From positions 1 to 64,000 of the forward strand of contig NZ_BMTQ01000008.1 of NCBI RefSeq assembly GCF_014649755.1: DNA of 64,000 nucleotides. Reading direction: 5' to 3'. The notes beneath the pieces were generated by a model, which saw nothing but the letters and a program-made list of their open reading frames with translations, did no database searches and had not been told where the DNA came from. A program made the translations under genes and the position numbers. The first letter of the stretch is position 1; each line of letters starts with the position of its first letter. This document shows positions 8,235 to 16,266 of this stretch, piece by piece. Origin of the DNA: Streptomyces litmocidini (GTDB lineage: Bacteria; Actinomycetota; Actinomycetes; Streptomycetales; Streptomycetaceae).

Positions 8235-9197
8235 TCACTCCCCCTGCGCGAAGGTGCGCCGGTACTCGGTCGGGGTGGTGCCCAGGATGCGCTGGAAGTG
8301 CAGGCGGAGATTGGCTCCGGTGCCCAGGCCGACGTCGGCGGCGATCTGCTCGACGCCCCGCTCGGATCGTTCGAGCAGCTCACGGGCCATGTCGATACGG
8401 GCGCGCATGACCCACTGCATCGGCGTGTAGCCGGTGTCCTCGACGAACCGGCGCGAGAACGTGCGCGGCGACACCGCCGCGTTCCGGGCGAGCGTCTCCA
8501 GGGTGAGGGGCTCGCCGAGCCGGTGCAGCGCCCATTCGCGGGTGGCGGCGAACCGCTCGCCGAGCGGCTCCGGCACGCTGCGGGGCACGTACTGCGCCTG
8601 GCCGCCGCTGCGGTACGGGGCGGCCACCAGCCGCCGGGCGGCGTGGTTCGAGGCGCCCACGCCGAGGTCCCCGCGCAGGATGTGGAGGCAGAGGTCGATG
8701 CCGGAGGCGGCACCGGCGGAGGTGAGCATGCTGCCCTCGTCCACGAAGAGGACGTTCTCGTCGACGTGGATCAGCGGCCGCTTGGCCGCGAGCGCCCGCG
8801 CGTAGTGCCAGTGCGTCGTGGCCCGTTTGCCGTCGAGGAGGCCGGTGGCGGCGAGGGCGAAGGCCCCCGTCGAGATGGCGGCGAGCCGCGCCCCGCGCGC
8901 GTGGGCGGCGATCAGCGCGTCGACGACGGCTCGCGGGGGGTCCTCGCGATCCGGATGCCGGTAGCCGGGGACGAAGACGATGTCGGCCCACGCGAGCGCC
9001 TCCAGCCCGTGGGCGACCTGGTACGACAGACCGTCGCCGCCGGCCACGATGCCGGGCTCCGCGCCGCAGACCCGTACCTCGTACGGCATGCTCGCCCGGG
9101 TCGTGAACACCTGGGCGGGGATTCCGACGTCGAGGGGTTTCGCGCCTTCGAGCACGAGGACGGCGACGCGGTGGAGACGTGAAGCAGACACGTCCAC
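8235..9197 (-). CDS. GlxA-type transcriptional regulator (DJ-1/PfpI domain plus AraC helix-turn-helix)
   Basis: A protein of 320 residues with an N-terminal DJ-1/PfpI domain (about 8-175) and a C-terminal AraC-type double helix-turn-helix (about 220-315; TLETLARNAAVSPRTFSRRF and TPMQWVMRARIDMARELL). In this family the PfpI domain senses a ligand and the AraC domain binds DNA. The usual elbow Cys is replaced by Ser (AAISTGAFALAATGLL), so the domain is presumably not enzymatic. GTG 9197 is the most likely start. It is transcribed in the same direction as gap, 110 bases upstream of it, but there is no sign that it controls gap. Confidence 0.85.
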   Translation of the reverse strand: MDVSASRLHRVAVLVLEGAKPLDVGIPAQVFTTRASMPYEVRVCGAEPGIVAGGDGLSYQVAHGLEALAWADIVFVPGYRHPDREDPPRAVVDALIAAHARGARLAAISTGAFALAATGLLDGKRATTHWHYARALAAKRPLIHVDENVLFVDEGSMLTSAGAASGIDLCLHILRGDLGVGASNHAARRLVAAPYRSGGQAQYVPRSVPEPLGERFAATREWALHRLGEPLTLETLARNAAVSPRTFSRRFVEDTGYTPMQWVMRARIDMARELLERSERGVEQIAADVGLGTGANLRLHFQRILGTTPTEYRRTFAQGE

Positions 9198-9393
9198 GAG
9201 GGTACGCGTACACGTGTCCTCCCTGGTCAGGGGCGTCCGCGGCCGCCCCTGACCGCCGGACCCGGACCCCGGCCGCCGTGGTCCCGTCGGATCGTCACCG
9301 GGGCGGGCCGCGGTCGGGACGAACCACCACCGGGACGGGATCGTGGTCGGGACGGAACCGCGCCGTCCGGAACTCGTCGCCCGTGGCGGGAGC

Positions 9394-9720
9394 CTCCGGT
9401 ACGCGACGGCACTCATGGTCGTCGGCACGCTCATCGAGAAGCTCACGGGCCGGCCGGTGTCCGAGGCGTACGAGCACCGCGTCTTCAAGCCGCTGAAGCT
9501 GCGCGATACCTCGCACGTCCACCCCGACACGCGCGTCGAGGACCTGCGCGTACGCCTTCTCGACCCGCGACGGCCGGCGCAGCCTGTCGGCCGTCGCGAA
9601 CACCTCGGACCACGGTGCCGCCGACACGGCGCTCGGCGGAACGCCGGAGGCGGCCTTCTGCGGCAAGAAGCCGGCGGTGGCGCCGTCCTCGCGGGCCGCC
9701 TCCCCGCCGGCGGCCCGCGG
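9394..9720 (+). pseudogene. Internally deleted serine hydrolase (beta-lactamase / DD-peptidase family)
   Basis: A first fragment (about 9397-9530, frame 1) reads RYATALMVVGTLIEKLTGRP, then VFKPLKLRDTSH, the YSN-box helix region of class C beta-lactamase-like DD-peptidases. A second fragment from about 9548 (frame 2) reads AYAFSTRDGRRSLSAVAN and ALGGTPEAAFCGKKP, matching the extreme C-terminus of Streptomyces D-Ala-D-Ala carboxypeptidases. The N-terminus with the SxxK serine and the middle with the second catalytic motif are missing. No functional protein can be made. Confidence 0.7.
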
Positions 9721-9743
9721 CTTCTCGTCGCTGCCGGCGGAGC

Positions 9744-9787
9744 GGGACCTCGCCGGAGCGCCGCTGACGGCCCTCCGGCGAGGTCCC
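9744..9787. terminator. Bidirectional hairpin terminator
   Basis: GGGACCTCGCCGGAG and its exact complement (15 bp) flank a 14-base loop. It sits 6 bases beyond the GNAT stop codon and after the serine hydrolase remnant, so it can serve both directions. Confidence 0.8.
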
Positions 9788-9792
9788 GGTGG

Positions 9793-10326
9793 TCACGCCC
9801 GGTACTCGGTGAGGTCGATGGCGTAGATCCGCAGCGGAACGCCGAGGGCCGGGTGGCTCACCTCCCGCTCCGGGACCATGCCGAGCTTGCCGATGACGTT
9901 CGCGGAGGCCCGGTCACCGATGTGGGCGATGGCGACGACCCGGTCGAGCCCGCGGTCCTGGAGGGCGAACTCCAGGACCGCGTGGGCGGCCTCGGAGGCG
10001 TACCCCTGGCCCCAGAACTGCCGGCCGAGGCGCCAGCGGATCTCCACGTCGGGAAGCACCTCCGGGAGGAACTCGGGCACGGAGAGACCGACGAGGCCGA
10101 TCAGTTCGCCGGAGCCGAGGAGCTCGACGGCGAAGAGCCCGAAGCCCTCCTCGTCCCACTCCTCCTCGTACCGCTCGACGGCCTCCGCGGTCTGCTCCGG
10201 GTCCAGGACCGAGCCGTCGCCGACCCACCGCATGACCTCGGGGTCGGCGTTGATCTCCGCCATGGGGACGAGGTCGTCGTCGGTCCAGCGGCGGAGCATG
10301 AGCCGGGGGGTGAGGATCTCGGTCAT
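9793..10326 (-). CDS. GNAT N-acetyltransferase, RimJ/RimL type
   Basis: An acetyltransferase of 177 residues beginning MTEILTPRLMLRRWTDDDL, the standard opening of the RimJ/RimL branch. The acetyl-CoA-binding loop is RLGRQFWGQGYASEAA (Q/RxxGxG/A), followed by the ENxAS-like DRASANVIGKLGM. It would move the acetyl group of acetyl-CoA to an amine, in this branch often a protein N-terminus, though small-molecule acceptors are common. The start at 10326 is preferred over 10344 because a GAGGAC ribosome site lies just before it. It is transcribed alone. Confidence 0.88.
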   Translation of the reverse strand: MTEILTPRLMLRRWTDDDLVPMAEINADPEVMRWVGDGSVLDPEQTAEAVERYEEEWDEEGFGLFAVELLGSGELIGLVGLSVPEFLPEVLPDVEIRWRLGRQFWGQGYASEAAHAVLEFALQDRGLDRVVAIAHIGDRASANVIGKLGMVPEREVSHPALGVPLRIYAIDLTEYRA

Positions 10327-10383
10327 GTCCTCATCCTGACGCATGCGGCGTCCCGTCTCACCAGGGCCCGGGCGGGCGCCGGG

Positions 10384-10812
10384 TCAGCGGTAGTAGCCCT
10401 CGACCACGGCCCGTACCTCGTCGAGCAGGGCGGGGCCGTCCTGCGGTACGGGCGGGCGGCCACTGGCCGGGCGGATGTCGAGGAGCTGTTCGCCGGAGAG
10501 GGCGTACACGACGCGGCGGAGGCCGGCCTGCCGGATGACCGCTTCGCACATGCCGCAGGGCTGGCAGCTGGTGTACATGGTGGTCTCGGCCGCGGTGGCC
10601 GGGTCCAGTTCCCGGGCCGCCCACCGGGCGAGCTTGAGTTCGGGGTGCGCGGTGATGTCCCGGTCCGTGAGGGTGGTGTTGCGCTCCTCGGCCAGGACGG
10701 TCCCGTCCGGGGCCGCCAGGAGTGACCCGAACGGGGGATCGCCGCCCTCCCGTGCCTCGGCGGCGAGGGCGATGGCGCGGCGGAGGAGGGCGTGGTCGTC
10801 GGGTGTCGTCAT
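10384..10812 (-). CDS. Nucleoside/base deaminase, cytidine deaminase superfamily
   Basis: A zinc deaminase of 142 residues. The zinc site is formed by AHPELK (His and catalytic Glu; HPE instead of the commoner HAE) and TSCQPCGMC (PCxxC). The overall text, ending RRVVYALSGEQLLDIRPASG, resembles guanine and cytosine deaminase-type proteins rather than the tRNA adenosine deaminase TadA. It would remove an exocyclic amine from a base or nucleoside. The minus-strand frame is open far upstream, but ATG 10812 gives the family length. The divergent Ddn-like gene starts 94 bases away, so the two may share a control region. Confidence 0.82.
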   Translation of the reverse strand: MTTPDDHALLRRAIALAAEAREGGDPPFGSLLAAPDGTVLAEERNTTLTDRDITAHPELKLARWAARELDPATAAETTMYTSCQPCGMCEAVIRQAGLRRVVYALSGEQLLDIRPASGRPPVPQDGPALLDEVRAVVEGYYR

Positions 10813-10905
10813 GACGGCTCCGTTCTGACGCGGTGTCGGGAAAGTCGGATAGCGTCGGGACGGCCGGGCCTGCGCCGGCGGACACCATCCGAAAGGACAC
10901 ACATC

Positions 10906-11352
10906 ATGCCCCTCGAAGGCGAGTACGAGCCCAGCCCGACGGCGTGGGTGCGCAAGCAGGTCGAGCTGTACGAATCGTCCGGCGGCACCGAGGGGACGAC
11001 GATGCGGGGCCTCCCCGTCGTCCTGGTCACGAGCCTCGGCAGCCGGAGCGGCAAGCTCCGCAAGACCCCGCTCATGCGGGTCGAGCACGAGGGGTCGTAC
11101 GCGCTCGTCGCGTCCAACGGCGGCGCGGTCAAGCACCCCGTCTGGTACCACAACCTGGTGGCCACGCCCCTGATCGAGCTGCGCGACGGCCCGCACGTGG
11201 AGGACATGAAGACGCGTCTGGTCACCGGCGGGGAGCGGCGTGCGTGGTGGGAGCGGGCCGTCGCCGCGTTCCCGGACTACGCCGACTACCAGCGCAGGGC
11301 CGACCGGGAGATCCCCCTCTTCGTCGCGGAACCGGTCGTCCGGGACGTGTAG
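10906..11352 (+). CDS. F420-dependent nitroreductase family protein (Ddn-like)
   Basis: A split-beta-barrel oxidoreductase of 148 residues. The string GLPVVLVTSLGSRSGKLRKTPLMR, the aromatic-ligand segment and NGGAVKHPVWYHNL are diagnostic for the deazaflavin-dependent Ddn family. Such enzymes use reduced cofactor F420 to reduce quinones, aflatoxins or nitro compounds at the membrane face. A ribosome site AAAGGA precedes ATG 10906. The gene overlaps the open frame of the convergent DMT transporter by up to 67 bases. The substrate is unknown. Confidence 0.9.
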   Translation: MPLEGEYEPSPTAWVRKQVELYESSGGTEGTTMRGLPVVLVTSLGSRSGKLRKTPLMRVEHEGSYALVASNGGAVKHPVWYHNLVATPLIELRDGPHVEDMKTRLVTGGERRAWWERAVAAFPDYADYQRRADREIPLFVAEPVVRDV

Positions 11353-12431
11353 GCCGCACAGCTCCGCGGCCCCTCGGCGGCGCCCGGCCGGAGGGGCACC
11401 CGGTCCCGGGCCGTCGGGGCCGTCGGGGCCGTCGACCGGACGGCTCGCGCACCGGGGCGTGGTCCGGGAAGCACCCTCCAGCTCCGGACTGCCGGCGTCC
11501 GGCGTCCCGGAGGCGTCCCGGGAACCCCCGTCGGTCCGGTCTCCCCGGCCGTCGCGGGTCGCGGGACGGACCTCGCCCGCAGGCGGGTCAGGCCCACGCC
11601 GACCAGGACGACCGTCATGCCCGTCAGTGTCCGGGCGGTCAGCGGCTCGTCGAGCACCAGCGCGCCCAGGGTGACGGACACGACCGGCAGCAGGTATCCG
11701 ACGGTGGCGGCGCTGGTGGGTCCCTCCTCGGCGATCATGCGGTAGTTGAGGTGGAAGGTGAGGCCGGTGGCGAAGACGCCCAGGACGAGGACCGCGAGCA
11801 GTCCCGTCACGGTCACGGTCGCCCGGCCGCCGGCCGCCACGGCGGGTGTGCTGAGGGCGGTGGCCGTGAGGAGCTGCGCCGCGGAGAGGGCCAGGGGCGC
11901 GGTCCCCCGGTCGGTGAGCCGGCGGGCCATGTACGCGAAGGCCGCCGCGTAGCTCATGGAGGCGCCGAGCAGGGCGAGCGCTCCCCAGGTCATCAGGCCG
12001 GAGCCCGTGCTCCAGGGCGCGAAGATCACCAGGACTCCGGCGAAGCCGAGGACGAGTCCGCAGGACCGGGCGGGGCGCAGGGGGCGTTCCGTTCCGAGGC
12101 CGAGGCCGAGGAGGAGGGACCAGAGCGGGGTGGTGGCGTTCAGGACGCCCGCCGTCCCGCTGTCGACGGTCTGCTCGCCGACGGAGAAGAGGAGGAACGG
12201 CAGCGCGTTGCAGAGGAGGGCGGCGATCACGAGGCGCCCCCAGGTGCCGCGGTCCCCCGGCAGCCGCTGTCCGGCGCCGTGCGCGAGCGCGAGGAGGACC
12301 GCCGCGCCGAGGAGGCAGCGCACGAAGGTGATCCACCCCGGGGTGAGGCCCTCGTCGAGGGAGATCTTGATCCAGAGGAAGCCGGAGCCCCAGAGCAGGG
12401 CCAGGACGCCCAGGCGTATCGCCGAAGTCAT
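11286..12431 (-). CDS. DMT/EamA family exporter with long C-terminal tail
   Basis: An inner-membrane carrier with ten hydrophobic segments in two EamA repeats; the first begins SAIRLGVLALLWGSGFLWIKI, the second near LMTWGALALLGASMSYAAA. The conserved part ends at GVGLTRLRARS, about residue 300. The frame then continues about 80 residues rich in Arg, Pro and Ser and stops inside the convergent Ddn-like gene. That tail looks like read-through of non-coding DNA: either an unusual extension or the loss of an earlier stop. The cargo is unknown; relatives export amino acids or metabolites. It is divergent from a LysR gene, which is the likely regulator. Confidence 0.82.
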   Translation of the reverse strand: MTSAIRLGVLALLWGSGFLWIKISLDEGLTPGWITFVRCLLGAAVLLALAHGAGQRLPGDRGTWGRLVIAALLCNALPFLLFSVGEQTVDSGTAGVLNATTPLWSLLLGLGLGTERPLRPARSCGLVLGFAGVLVIFAPWSTGSGLMTWGALALLGASMSYAAAFAYMARRLTDRGTAPLALSAAQLLTATALSTPAVAAGGRATVTVTGLLAVLVLGVFATGLTFHLNYRMIAEEGPTSAATVGYLLPVVSVTLGALVLDEPLTARTLTGMTVVLVGVGLTRLRARSVPRPATAGETGPTGVPGTPPGRRTPAVRSWRVLPGPRPGARAVRSTAPTAPTARDRVPLRPGAAEGPRSCAAYTSRTTGSATKRGISRSALRW

Positions 12432-12478
12432 GGCCTCCACGGTCCCGGCTCCCGGCCGACAGGACAAGCGAAGGTTCG

Positions 12479-12504
12479 TGCAGGCAGCGTTAAGCTCTCC
12501 TGCA
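12479..12504. promoter_or_regulatory. Inverted repeat at the LysR start codon
   Basis: TGCAGG and CCTGCA face each other with 14 bases between, and the right arm runs into the ATG of the LysR gene. This position suits autorepression and control of the divergent DMT exporter, whose start is 47 bases from the left arm. Confidence 0.4.
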
Positions 12505-13418
12505 TGCTCGACGTGAGACGCATGCAGGTGCTCGGGGCCGTCGTCGCCAGCGGTTCGATCACGGCCGCCGCCGGACACCTCGGCTACACCCCCTCCGCCG
12601 TGAGCCAGCAGATCGCCGTCCTGGAGAAGGAGGCCGGCATCGCGCTGCTCGAACGTTTCGGCCGGGGCGTGCGGCCGACCGCCGCCGGCCGGCTGCTCAC
12701 CGAACACGCCGCCGTCATCGGACGCCAGGTCGCCGAGGCGGAGACGGCGCTCGCCGATCTCCGGGCGGGCCGCACCGGGCGGGTCGTCGTCCGCTACTTC
12801 GCCACGGCCGGCGCCGACCTGGTCGCACCCGCCCTGGCCCGTTTCCGTGCGGAACACCCGGGCGTGCGCGTGGATCTGAGGATCGCCGACGGCGCGCCCG
12901 ACGAGGAGGCCGACCTCACCCTCCTCGTACGGCCCCGGGGCGCGGGACCGGAGACGTCCGGCGACGGCCTCCGGCTCGTCCCCCTGACCGAGGACCCGTA
13001 CCGTGCCGTGCTGCCCAGGGGCCACCGGCTGGCCGATCGCCGCGGCGCCGTCGACCTGGTGGACCTGGCAGCCGAGCCGTGGATCGGCAGCGAGCGTCCG
13101 GGGCCCTGTCTCGACGCGGTCCTCGACGCGTGCGCGGCGGCCGGGTTCAGCCCGGACATCGCGGTGGAGTGTGAGGAGTACGCCGCCGCGCAGGGGTTCG
13201 TCGCGGCCGGACTCGGCATCAGTCTGATCCCCCTGATGGGCCTCGGCAGCCGTCACCCGAGCGTGGTGGTCCGCAGGGTCCGCGGTCCCGAGCCGGTCCG
13301 CTCGATCCACGCGGCGGTACGGGAGTCCTCCCTGGCACTGCCCGCCGTACGGGACCTCCTGACGGCGCTTCAGGAGGTCCGGGCGGGCGGGGTCACGTCG
13401 TGCGGGCCGTCACGGTGA
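12504..13418 (+). CDS. LysR-family transcriptional regulator
   Basis: A regulator of 304 residues with an N-terminal winged helix (MLDVRRMQVLGAVVASGSIT, then TPSAVSQQIAVLEKEAG) and a periplasmic-binding-type effector domain from about residue 85. The text GRVVVRYFATAGADLVAPALARF and AAGFSPDIAVECEEYAAAQGFVAAGLGISLIP is typical of Streptomyces LysR proteins paired with DMT exporters. It is divergent from the exporter with 72 bases between them, the usual arrangement of a LysR protein with its target. The last 9 bases overlap the convergent aldolase gene. Confidence 0.92.
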   Translation: MLDVRRMQVLGAVVASGSITAAAGHLGYTPSAVSQQIAVLEKEAGIALLERFGRGVRPTAAGRLLTEHAAVIGRQVAEAETALADLRAGRTGRVVVRYFATAGADLVAPALARFRAEHPGVRVDLRIADGAPDEEADLTLLVRPRGAGPETSGDGLRLVPLTEDPYRAVLPRGHRLADRRGAVDLVDLAAEPWIGSERPGPCLDAVLDACAAAGFSPDIAVECEEYAAAQGFVAAGLGISLIPLMGLGSRHPSVVVRRVRGPEPVRSIHAAVRESSLALPAVRDLLTALQEVRAGGVTSCGPSR

Positions 13419-14243
13419 GAGCACCGTCAGGAGGTGGGAGACCTCGCGGGCCACGGCCGCGCGGGCCGGGGTGAGGTACGTGCGGGGGTCGACCGTCGTG
13501 GGGTGTTCGTCGAGGTGGGCGCGGACGGCCTCGGTGAAGGCCTTGTTCAGGTGGGTGGAGACGTTCACCTTGGTCATGCCCGCCGCGATCGCCGCGGTGA
13601 GGTGCGGGTCCGAGACCCCCGAGGAGCCGTGCAGGACGAGCGGGGTGTCGACGGCCGCGCGCAGCCGGGCGATCAGGTCGAGGTCGAGGACGGCGTCCCG
13701 GGTCACCATCTGGTGGGCACTGCCGACCGCGACCGCGAGGGCGTCGACGCCGGTGGCGGCGACGAAGGCACGCGCCTCCTCGGGGTCCGTGCGCACGCCC
13801 GGGGTGTGGGCGCCGCCCTTGCCGCCGACCTCGCCGAGTTCCGCCTCGACCCAGACGCCGTGGCTGTGGCAGTGCTCCACGACCTCTCGGGTCGCGGCGA
13901 CGTTCTCCGCGTACGGGAGTCTGGAGGCGTCGAACATGACCGATCCCAGGCCGAGGGCGACGGCCTCGCGGACGAGGTCGGGGTTCTCGGCGTGGTCGAG
14001 GTGGACGGCGACGGGGGTCTTGGCTGCGCGGGCGACGGCCAGGGAGGCGAGCGCGACCGGTTCCAGGGCGCCGTGGTAGCGGACGGTGTTCTCGCTGATC
14101 TGGAGGACGACCGGACGGTCGGCGTTCTCGGCGCCGGTCACGATGGCCTGCGCGTGTTCGAGCTGGAGGACGTTGAACGCCCCCACCCCGGTGCCCGCGG
14201 CGCGGGCGCGGCGGACGATCTCGTCGGTGGGCGTCAGCGGCAT
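13410..14243 (-). CDS. Class II fructose/tagatose-bisphosphate aldolase
   Basis: A zinc-dependent aldolase of 277 residues, the size of the GatY/KbaY group. Visible motifs are GAFNVLQLEHAQAIV, the metal-binding HLDHAE, the loop EAELGEVGGKGG, VGSAHQM with a zinc His, and VLHGSSGVSD. It would split tagatose or fructose 1,6-bisphosphate into dihydroxyacetone phosphate and glyceraldehyde 3-phosphate. It lies 39 bases after the SIS isomerase gene on the same strand, and the divergent DeoR gene completes an amino-sugar or galactitol-type module. No sugar kinase or transporter is adjacent, so substrate entry and phosphorylation must be encoded elsewhere. Confidence 0.9.
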   Translation of the reverse strand: MPLTPTDEIVRRARAAGTGVGAFNVLQLEHAQAIVTGAENADRPVVLQISENTVRYHGALEPVALASLAVARAAKTPVAVHLDHAENPDLVREAVALGLGSVMFDASRLPYAENVAATREVVEHCHSHGVWVEAELGEVGGKGGAHTPGVRTDPEEARAFVAATGVDALAVAVGSAHQMVTRDAVLDLDLIARLRAAVDTPLVLHGSSGVSDPHLTAAIAAGMTKVNVSTHLNKAFTEAVRAHLDEHPTTVDPRTYLTPARAAVAREVSHLLTVLSP

Positions 14244-14282
14244 GGTGTCTCTCCCGGACGGTGGGCGGGGGCGGGGCGGCGG

Positions 14283-15206
14283 TCAGGCACGGACGTCGGC
14301 GAGGACGACGGAACGGGTCAGGTTCCGGGGGGCGTCCGGGTTGAGCCCCCGGGCCTCGGCGACGGCGACGGCGAGCCGCTGGGCGCGGACGAGCTCGGCG
14401 AGCGGGTCGAGGTCGCTCTCGGCGAGGGTGCCGCCGACCTTGCGGACCTCGTCCGCGAGCCCCGCGGGGAGGGCACCGAATCCCCAGGCCACCCGGCCGG
14501 GTCCGGTGATGCTGATCGGGCCGTGCCGGTACTCCATGGCCGGGTACGCCTCCGTCCAGGCACCGGCCGCCTCGCGCATCTTCAGGCCCGCTTCCAGGGC
14601 GAGCCCGTACGTCCAGCCGGTGCCGAGGAAGGTGAACTGCTCCGCCGTGCGCACGTTCTCGTCGAGCGGGGAGGCAAGGGCCCGCTCGGCGTCGCGGGCG
14701 GCGTCCTCGACGGTGGCGAGCCCCTCCGGCAGGGCGTCCTCGGCCTCCAGGTGGGCGCGGAACAGGGCGAGCACGGTGGTCGCGAAGCGGGTCTGGACCA
14801 CGGACTCCTCGTCGGCGAAGTCGAGGACGGCGACCTCGTCGGCGAGGTCCATCACCGGGGTCGTGGGGTCCGCCGTGACCGCGCCGGTGGGGACCGTGCC
14901 GCGCAGCCGGGACAGCACGGCGAGGACCTCGCTGGTGGTGCCGGAGCGGGTGATGGCCACGACCCGGTCGTAGCGGCGGCCGTGGGGGAATGCGGAGGCG
15001 GCGAAGGCGTCGGTCTCGCCGTGGCCGCCCGACTCGCGCAGCTCCGCGTAGGCGAGGGCCATGAACCAGGAGGTGCCGCAGCCGATCACCGCGACCCTCT
15101 CACCGCGCCGGGGCAGGGCCGCGACGTGCTGGGACAGGGTGCGGGCCGCCTGGCGCCAGGTCGCCGGCTGGGAGGCGATCTCCACGGCGGTGCGGGTGGT
15201 GGTCAT
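14283..15206 (-). CDS. SIS-domain sugar isomerase/deaminase
   Basis: A cytoplasmic protein of 307 residues with two SIS domains, like AgaS and the isomerase half of glucosamine-6-phosphate synthase. RVAVIGCGTSWFMALAYAEL and VVAITRSGTTSEVLAVL form the first phosphosugar site; FLGTGWTYGLALEAGLKMREAAG and AYPAMEYRHGPISI form the second. It should isomerise or deaminate an amino-sugar phosphate. AAGGAGAT just before ATG 15206 fixes the start, although the frame is open further upstream. It is the first gene of the two-gene unit with the aldolase and is divergent from the DeoR regulator. Confidence 0.88.
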   Translation of the reverse strand: MTTTRTAVEIASQPATWRQAARTLSQHVAALPRRGERVAVIGCGTSWFMALAYAELRESGGHGETDAFAASAFPHGRRYDRVVAITRSGTTSEVLAVLSRLRGTVPTGAVTADPTTPVMDLADEVAVLDFADEESVVQTRFATTVLALFRAHLEAEDALPEGLATVEDAARDAERALASPLDENVRTAEQFTFLGTGWTYGLALEAGLKMREAAGAWTEAYPAMEYRHGPISITGPGRVAWGFGALPAGLADEVRKVGGTLAESDLDPLAELVRAQRLAVAVAEARGLNPDAPRNLTRSVVLADVRA

Positions 15207-15252
15207 GCCGATCTCCTTGCAAGAAGAGTGCGCGATGGTGACGGAAGATGCT

Positions 15253-15270
15253 TGAAGATAGGGGTATTCA
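15253..15270. promoter_or_regulatory. Possible DeoR operator
   Basis: The AT-richer gap between the SIS and DeoR genes contains TGAAGATA and GGTATTCA, an imperfect inverted repeat (TGAA...TTCA outer arms). It is centrally placed to control both divergent genes. Confidence 0.35.
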
Positions 15271-15378
15271 ATCAGAAACACGCATCCCCTTTCCAGATCC
15301 CACGCCTGTCGGCGCTAGAATCGGACGCGCGCACGAGCGGGTGGTCATGCGGTCGTGGCCCCGACGGAGGAGGGACCC

Positions 15379-16185
15379 ATGTCCAAGCACGAGCGGTGGA
15401 ACACGCTCCTGGAGCTGCTCGCGGCCTCGGGGAAGCTGGAGGTCGAGGAGGCGGCGTCCGCGCTCGACGTCTCCGCCGCCACGATCCGCCGGGACCTCGA
15501 CGAACTGGCCGAGCAGCAGCTGCTGGTGCGGACGCGGGGCGGGGCGGTCGCGCACGGCGTCTCGTACGAGCTGCCACTGCGGTACAAGTCGACGCGGCAC
15601 GCGCCGGAGAAGCGGCGGATCGCGGAGGCGGTGGCGGATCTGGTCGCCCCCGGCGAGGTCGTCGGGCTCAACGGGGGCACGACGACGACGGAGGTCGCAC
15701 GGGCGCTCGCGCTGCGGTTCGCGAGCGGCCGCGCCGAGGGCCCGGGGACCGCCGTGTCCGCGGGGCCCGCCCTGACCGTGGTGACCAACGCGCTGAACAT
15801 CGCGGGCGAGCTGGCGGTGCGCCCGCAGATCAAGATCGTCACCACCGGGGGCGTCGCCCGCCCCCAGACCTACGAGCTGGTGGGTCCGCTGACGGTCGGG
15901 GTGCTCAGCGAGGTCGTGCTCGACGTGGTGGTGCTCGGTGTCGACGGGGTCGACGCCGAGCTCGGCGTGATGGCGCACCAGGAGGACGAGGCGAGCATCA
16001 GCCGGCTCTTCGCGGAGCGGGCGAGCCGGGTCGTCGTGGTGACCGACTCCTCGAAGATGGGCCGCAGGGCGTTCGCGCGGATCTGCGGGCTGGACCGGAT
16101 CGACACGCTCGTGACCGACACCGGCATCGCCCCGGAGACGGTGGCGCAGCTCGCCGAGGCCGGGGTGAAGGTCCTCACCGTCTGA
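15379..16185 (+). CDS. DeoR-family repressor of sugar catabolism
   Basis: A regulator of 268 residues. The winged helix (KHERWNTLLELLAASGKLEVEEAASALDVSAATIRRDLDEL) carries the DeoR signature; the C-terminal effector domain has the phosphosugar-sensing strings VGLNGGTTTTEVARAL, VTNALNIAGELA and TDSSKMGRRAFARI. It should repress the divergent SIS isomerase and aldolase genes until a phosphosugar binds. GGAGGAGGGA precedes ATG 15379. About 20 residues between GRAEGPGTAVSAGPAL are an extra loop compared with short family members. Which sugar phosphate is sensed is not visible. Confidence 0.9.
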   Translation: MSKHERWNTLLELLAASGKLEVEEAASALDVSAATIRRDLDELAEQQLLVRTRGGAVAHGVSYELPLRYKSTRHAPEKRRIAEAVADLVAPGEVVGLNGGTTTTEVARALALRFASGRAEGPGTAVSAGPALTVVTNALNIAGELAVRPQIKIVTTGGVARPQTYELVGPLTVGVLSEVVLDVVVLGVDGVDAELGVMAHQEDEASISRLFAERASRVVVVTDSSKMGRRAFARICGLDRIDTLVTDTGIAPETVAQLAEAGVKVLTV

Positions 16186-16266
16186 GGCGCCGCCCGAGCC
16201 GCCCGACGCGACGTCCGGCGCCCGGCCCCGCGCCCGGCCCTCGACCCTCGGTCCGACGTTCCACTC

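Noticed and set aside
10833..12503. Long plus-strand frame fused to the LysR gene
   Set aside because: The upstream part is Arg/Gly-rich antisense of the DMT exporter; the regulator starts at its own ATG 12504.
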